Part shown: piece by piece, positions 60,570-64,000 of the stretch
How positions within the stretch are numbered: the first letter of the stretch is position 1
Layout of the letters: every line of letters starts with the position of its first letter
NCBI RefSeq assembly: GCF_954871325.1
Contig: NC_088777.1
Coordinates: 24,281,366-24,345,365 of the forward strand
DNA length: 64,000 nt
Reading direction: 5' to 3'
DNA from: Gordionus sp. m RMFG-2023
Taxonomy: Eukaryota > Nematomorpha > Gordioida > Chordodea > Parachordodidae
The notes under the pieces: generated by a model
What the model was told of the DNA's origin: nothing
Seen by the model: the letters and a program-made list of their open reading frames with translations, nothing else
Database searches by the model: none
Translations under genes and position numbers: made by a program

Positions 60570-60690
60570 CCATCGATTTAATAAACATTAAGAAGATAGG
60601 AAAGTTGATAGGAAAAATAAAAATTAACATTAAGAAGATAGGAAAGTTGATAAGAAAAATAAAAAAAATAAATTAACATTAAGGATATAC
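60570..60690 (+). repeat. Short tandem repeat ACATTAAGAAGATAGGAAAG
   Basis: Two full units and a partial third, with ACATTAAGAAGATAGGAAAG, TTGATAGGAAAAATAAA at 60,587 and 60,627, and ACATTAAGGATA at 60,677, directly downstream of the tRNA-like head. Confidence 0.8.
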
Positions 60691-62800
60691 GAAAACGTTC
60701 ATTTCTTGATTACGGTGATTATATATATAGATGTTAATGAAAGTATAGGAGGAGCTTTGTTGCAAATGATTAATAACCAAACAATTAATGGCACTGAAAG
60801 AAATTTAATGATTTCATCCAAACTGAAAAAGGCTGTTATTGATAGGTAGCTTCGATTTTGAAATAAGGTTCCGAGCGGGTAGACTAAATTGTTTACCAGG
60901 CATATTATCAAAGTTGTTTGTTAAGGAAATAGAAAATGAAGAAATAGAACTCAGAATTAATAGTTTAGAGCAGTTTTTCTTAGAAGATAAATTAAATAAT
61001 AGCATTATAAAGGCTTTGAAGGAAGATACAAGGGAAAAGCCGATAACTTTTGTGCTAGTTATATCCAAACATGATGAAGATTTAATGAGAATTAAAGCAT
61101 GTTTGAAAGGAGATCTAGAATGGAAAAGGGAATACAAATCGATCAAAAACATTAAGATTGAATTAAACATAGAAGACAATTGTGTAATGAGAGGATTTAT
61201 TTATACCTGATTTATTGAAAAAAGATATTTTAGCAGCTGTGCATGCCGGACATCAAGGCATAGAATGAATGAAGAATAAAGCATGAGAGTATATTTGGTG
61301 GCTTAAAATGAATAGCGAGATAGAAAATGTAGCTAAGAGTTGTGATATATGTGTGGACTAATGTACCACCAAGAAACAAGGAAGATAAATGGCCAGAGAC
61401 CAGCATTCCACGCGAAATAATAAATGTAGATTATTTAGAATATGAGAAAATAAGATACTTTATCATGGTAGATGCAAGTTAAAAATGGATAGATTGTCAA
61501 CAGGTTTCTGGTTTACAAGAGTAGCCTTGGACAAGATAAAGGATTTTGTAGGAAAATATAGATTAATGAAGATGTTAGTATTAGATGAAGTTCCAGCTTT
61601 TAAAGGTAGAGCATTTGGTAGATTTTTTGAAAGATGTAAGATTCAGCATTTAGTTTCACCACCACATTACCCAAGAAGCAATGGGCAGGCCGAGCGCATG
61701 GTAGCTATAGTTTAAAGTTGGTTAAAAAAATAAAAATATGGAGAAGGAAAATGTCGTTATCGTTGTTAGCATACAACAATACTAAGACATCTAAAGAAAG
61801 GTCTCCAGCGGAGATAGGGTGAAAAACGAGATCTAAATATGATTTTAAAGAAAAAATCAACAATAAGAGAACAAATTAATATTGAGAAATTTCCAATAAG
61901 ATATCTTGTTTGGGTATTGTTGTTTGAAGGGTCTATTAAATGGAGGAAGGGTGTATGAAAAATATAGGAAGAAAGAAAGTTGAGGTAGAAATTGAAGGCC
62001 ATAGGGATACATGGCCGAGAAATGTGAAACAGACATGACCAAGAATAGAGAGCAATGAAAACAAGATATATTAAGGGAATTCGACGTTTTTATATAAAAA
62101 CGAAATTTTGGGATAATAGCAAAATAATTGAATTTGAGGTTTTTTACTGAAAAACGAAATTTTGGGTGATAGCAAATTTATAATAAAAGAAAATAGATGT
62201 AGAAAAATAATATCTAGAGGTTGCATTGAAAAGGAAAACGAAGGATTATCAAGGGACGATAAAAAATTGTCTTAAGGGTAGAGGTACAGTGAGATAGAAG
62301 AAAAGGGAGAGGAAGGGATAAATATTATATGCATATTAATTTTGTTTTTAGATGGTCTCGTATATATGTGTTGGAAATAAGATCATAAAGATGGAAATCC
62401 GTGAAATAGATGGGTCCGGAGAATCTAGAAAATGGTTACGACAGGTCAGAGAAGAGACATCCTGCCTGTATAGATGATTAATGAGGTAAGGACGTTAACC
62501 AGAGATCAAGGTAGAGGAGAGGAGTGGAAGATATCAAGGAGGATATAGGTACCATACCGTATTAGAAGATGTTAGGGTTGTGGGGGCAATCATTTTATAC
62601 GCTATATGGAGAGAGCCCTAGTGGGTAATAACCAGTCACTACTGCCAAGATAATCGACGAAAGAACCGACTGGAGGATTATGCAGAATACGGCGGAACTG
62701 TTATTTGATGGAATGGAATGTTATAAGATTTGATCATATTTTTATGGATTTTAAATAAAGTTGCAATTAAATATTTTGTTTTAATTATGCAAATATTTTG

Positions 62801-63256
62801 TTTTGGATAAATTATTAGTTATAAATTGTAAATCATCTCTTTTACGCGTATTCAAATCCTTATATGAAAATATTTAGTTTGTATAGAAATAAAATTTCTC
62901 ATTTTTTGAAATTTTTTTTTGATATATATATTTTATGAAATAAAGTAGATTTAAATTTACTTAATTAATTTATTAGTTCACTTAATTATTAATATATAAT
63001 TTCAGTCAGTTCCTTACTACAACTTTCAAAACATTTAATATTTTATAATCCACATTAATTTATATAAGAATTTGTGTATTAGAAATTACATTGCATATTA
63101 ATTGTAAAACCCCAAACTTATTTAAAATCAAAACATGTTCGTAGAAGCCAATTTTAAATCTTTTGATATATAGAATTATTCGAATAATATTTCAAACATG
63201 AGCCAAAAAATAATAATGATTTAAAATATTTTATGTATTAAAATATATTTAATTAC
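62801..63256. other. Intron DNA, nothing recognised
   Basis: AT-rich intron sequence between the retroelement fossil and the first visible kinase exon. It begins past the possible LTR, whose right edge is not fixed. Confidence 0.4.
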
Positions 63257-63421
63257 CCATAATTTTTGCTTGAAATAATAAGCTTCATGCAACCCAACAA
63301 TATTTTTGTGTTTACATTCGAACAATATATTGAGTTCAACGGTAAAATCATCAAGTTCGTCCTCGTTATGAATTTCTGCGATTTTGGCTGCAGCAAAAAT
63401 GTTGGTCTGTTTGTTCTGAGC
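63257..63421 (-). CDS. Kinase gene, first visible exon: subdomains II-IV
   Basis: 165 bases, 55 codons, phase 0 at both ends (after TTAAG; ends TTATGG before GTAATT). It reads AQNKQTNIFAAAKIAEIHNE, DELDDFTVELNILFECKHKN, IVGLHEAYYFKQKLW. AAAK holds the ATP-binding Lys and FTVEL the helix C Glu. SLK relatives read YKAQNKET...AAAKV...SEEELEDYMVEI here. The downstream join gives KLW-ILIEFC. The glycine loop (GELGDGAFGKVYK in relatives) should lie in the preceding exon. Confidence 0.92.
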
Positions 63422-64000
63422 CTTAATTTTGTTTAGAATTTGTATTTAAATAAAAAGACATGTGTATTCTATAAAATGCATAGAATTATAAAAATCAGTA
63501 AAAATTTTTTTATACAGCTGAAATAGATTTTTGAATTATATTATGTTTTTTAGGTTTAATGCCAACAAAAAAGTTTTCTTTTAAATATTTGAATATACAG
63601 ATAATCATAACCTGGATCACATGTCATATCAAAAACCTTTCGTCTGGTCTCTTTCAATTTCGATAAAATTGGTAGGCGCGTTATATATGTTTTTATTATA
63701 TCAAAAACGAAATTATAGCTCATTAGCAATTATACAATGTAAAATAATGGGGACTAAATTACAAAAATTCGTTTTTAAAACCTTTTTATTGATGTTGAAT
63801 AATTAGTTAAAAATTAAAATCTTAATTAGTTTGAATATTGAATCTTTAATAACTGTCAATAATTATAATTATGAGGGAAACGGTTTTTAAAAATATTGGT
63901 CATCTTATGTACATTTGAAAATATTCGAATATATTATGAGCTCCAATTTTTCAAATTTCATTTTCTATTATTCTTTTACTATTTTCCAAATAATTTCTTC
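63422..64000 (-). other. 5' side of the first visible kinase exon; weak exon candidate
   Basis: No glycine-loop exon is visible. On the minus strand near 63,605-63,670, KLKETRRKVFDMTCDPG followed by GTTATG loosely resembles the KKK.Y..V..D.DP stretch that precedes the SLK kinase domain. No GxGxFG piece lies between it and 63,421, so it is probably chance, or the order is not as expected. Confidence 0.2.

Larger units (their letters stand above)
58700..60690. mobile_element. Insertion inside the gypsy-like fossil (Helitron-related and repeat DNA)
   Basis: This approximately 2-kb stretch separates the RT and RNase H regions of the fossil. It holds a Helitron/PIF1 helicase fragment, a duplicated unit of about 540 bp and a tRNA-like SINE head. 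Exact edges were not resolved: no clear TC...CTRR Helitron ends or target duplication were seen, so it may be several insertions. Confidence 0.5.
56690..62800 (+). mobile_element. Ty3/gypsy-like LTR retrotransposon fossil
   Basis: The plus-strand parts come in gypsy order. They are a gag nucleocapsid region with zinc-knuckle-like motifs (about 56,690-56,840), a protease region (about 57,040-57,120), a reverse transcriptase region (about 57,760-58,530), an RNase H region (about 60,700-60,900), and an integrase with zinc-binding and core regions (about 61,200-61,720). A purine-rich non-coding 3' part follows, with a possible 3' LTR starting near 62,568 (TGTTAGGGTTGTGGGGGC) and an AATAAA near 62,752. 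No matching 5' LTR was found. The copy is broken in well over ten places, and a long insertion lies between its RT and RNase H regions. It looks old. Confidence 0.75.

Noticed and set aside
63621-63806. 61-codon plus-strand frame near the first kinase exon
   Set aside because: No domain, opposite strand to the gene, AT-rich; most likely chance.

Overview
This window looks like nuclear DNA of an animal with a very AT-rich genome that is packed with transposable elements. It contains one host gene that I can support: a minus-strand SLK/STK10-type (GCK-V, Ste20 family) protein kinase gene. Its visible exons are scattered over about 52.7 kb (10,728 to 63,421), and nearly everything else lies in or beside its introns. 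This kinase family is typical of metazoans. Introns of up to about 19 kb and the long AT-rich gaps fit a lightly pruned genome, perhaps of a parasitic or early-branching animal, but I cannot name the species.

Layout by region. 1-9.2 kb: a Tc1/mariner-like remnant is split by an element with long terminal inverted repeats. It is followed by a decayed LINE that three hAT-type elements have interrupted. 9.3-11.4 kb: a pogo/Tigger-type MITE, then the last kinase exon. 11.5-24 kb (an intron): a second Tc1/mariner-like copy, a hAT end with a CAGGGTTGCCAG terminus, a ZMYM/TTF-type hAT with inverted arms, and an older hAT copy that carries two younger, oppositely oriented hAT elements. 24-29.8 kb: five kinase exons, a second long-inverted-repeat element with a hAT MITE inside it, and a tRNA-derived SINE. 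32-34 kb: a third long-inverted-repeat element. 34.1-43.1 kb: an 8,990-bp hAT-like foldback with a perfect 8-bp target duplication. Its arms are about 1 kb and carry an iterated palindrome. Inside are a nearly complete hAT, a gag-like fragment and an RTE-like LINE. 43.9-44.1 kb: the kinase catalytic-loop exon. 44.2-56 kb: more hAT remnants, small MITEs, the tail of a second LINE, a minisatellite and an old tandem array. 56.7-62.8 kb: a broken Ty3/gypsy-like fossil with a Helitron-helicase fragment, duplications and a tRNA-like SINE head inside it. 63.26-63.42 kb: the first visible kinase exon.

The kinase exons join in frame at canonical GT/AG sites, with matching phases at every junction except the last, where two acceptors are possible. 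The joined product is about 647 residues. It lacks the glycine loop at its N-terminus (exon not found) and has a serine-rich tail in place of the coiled coil that vertebrate SLK/STK10 carry. The transposons do not form a working system together. They record successive insertions whose order can be read from their target duplications.
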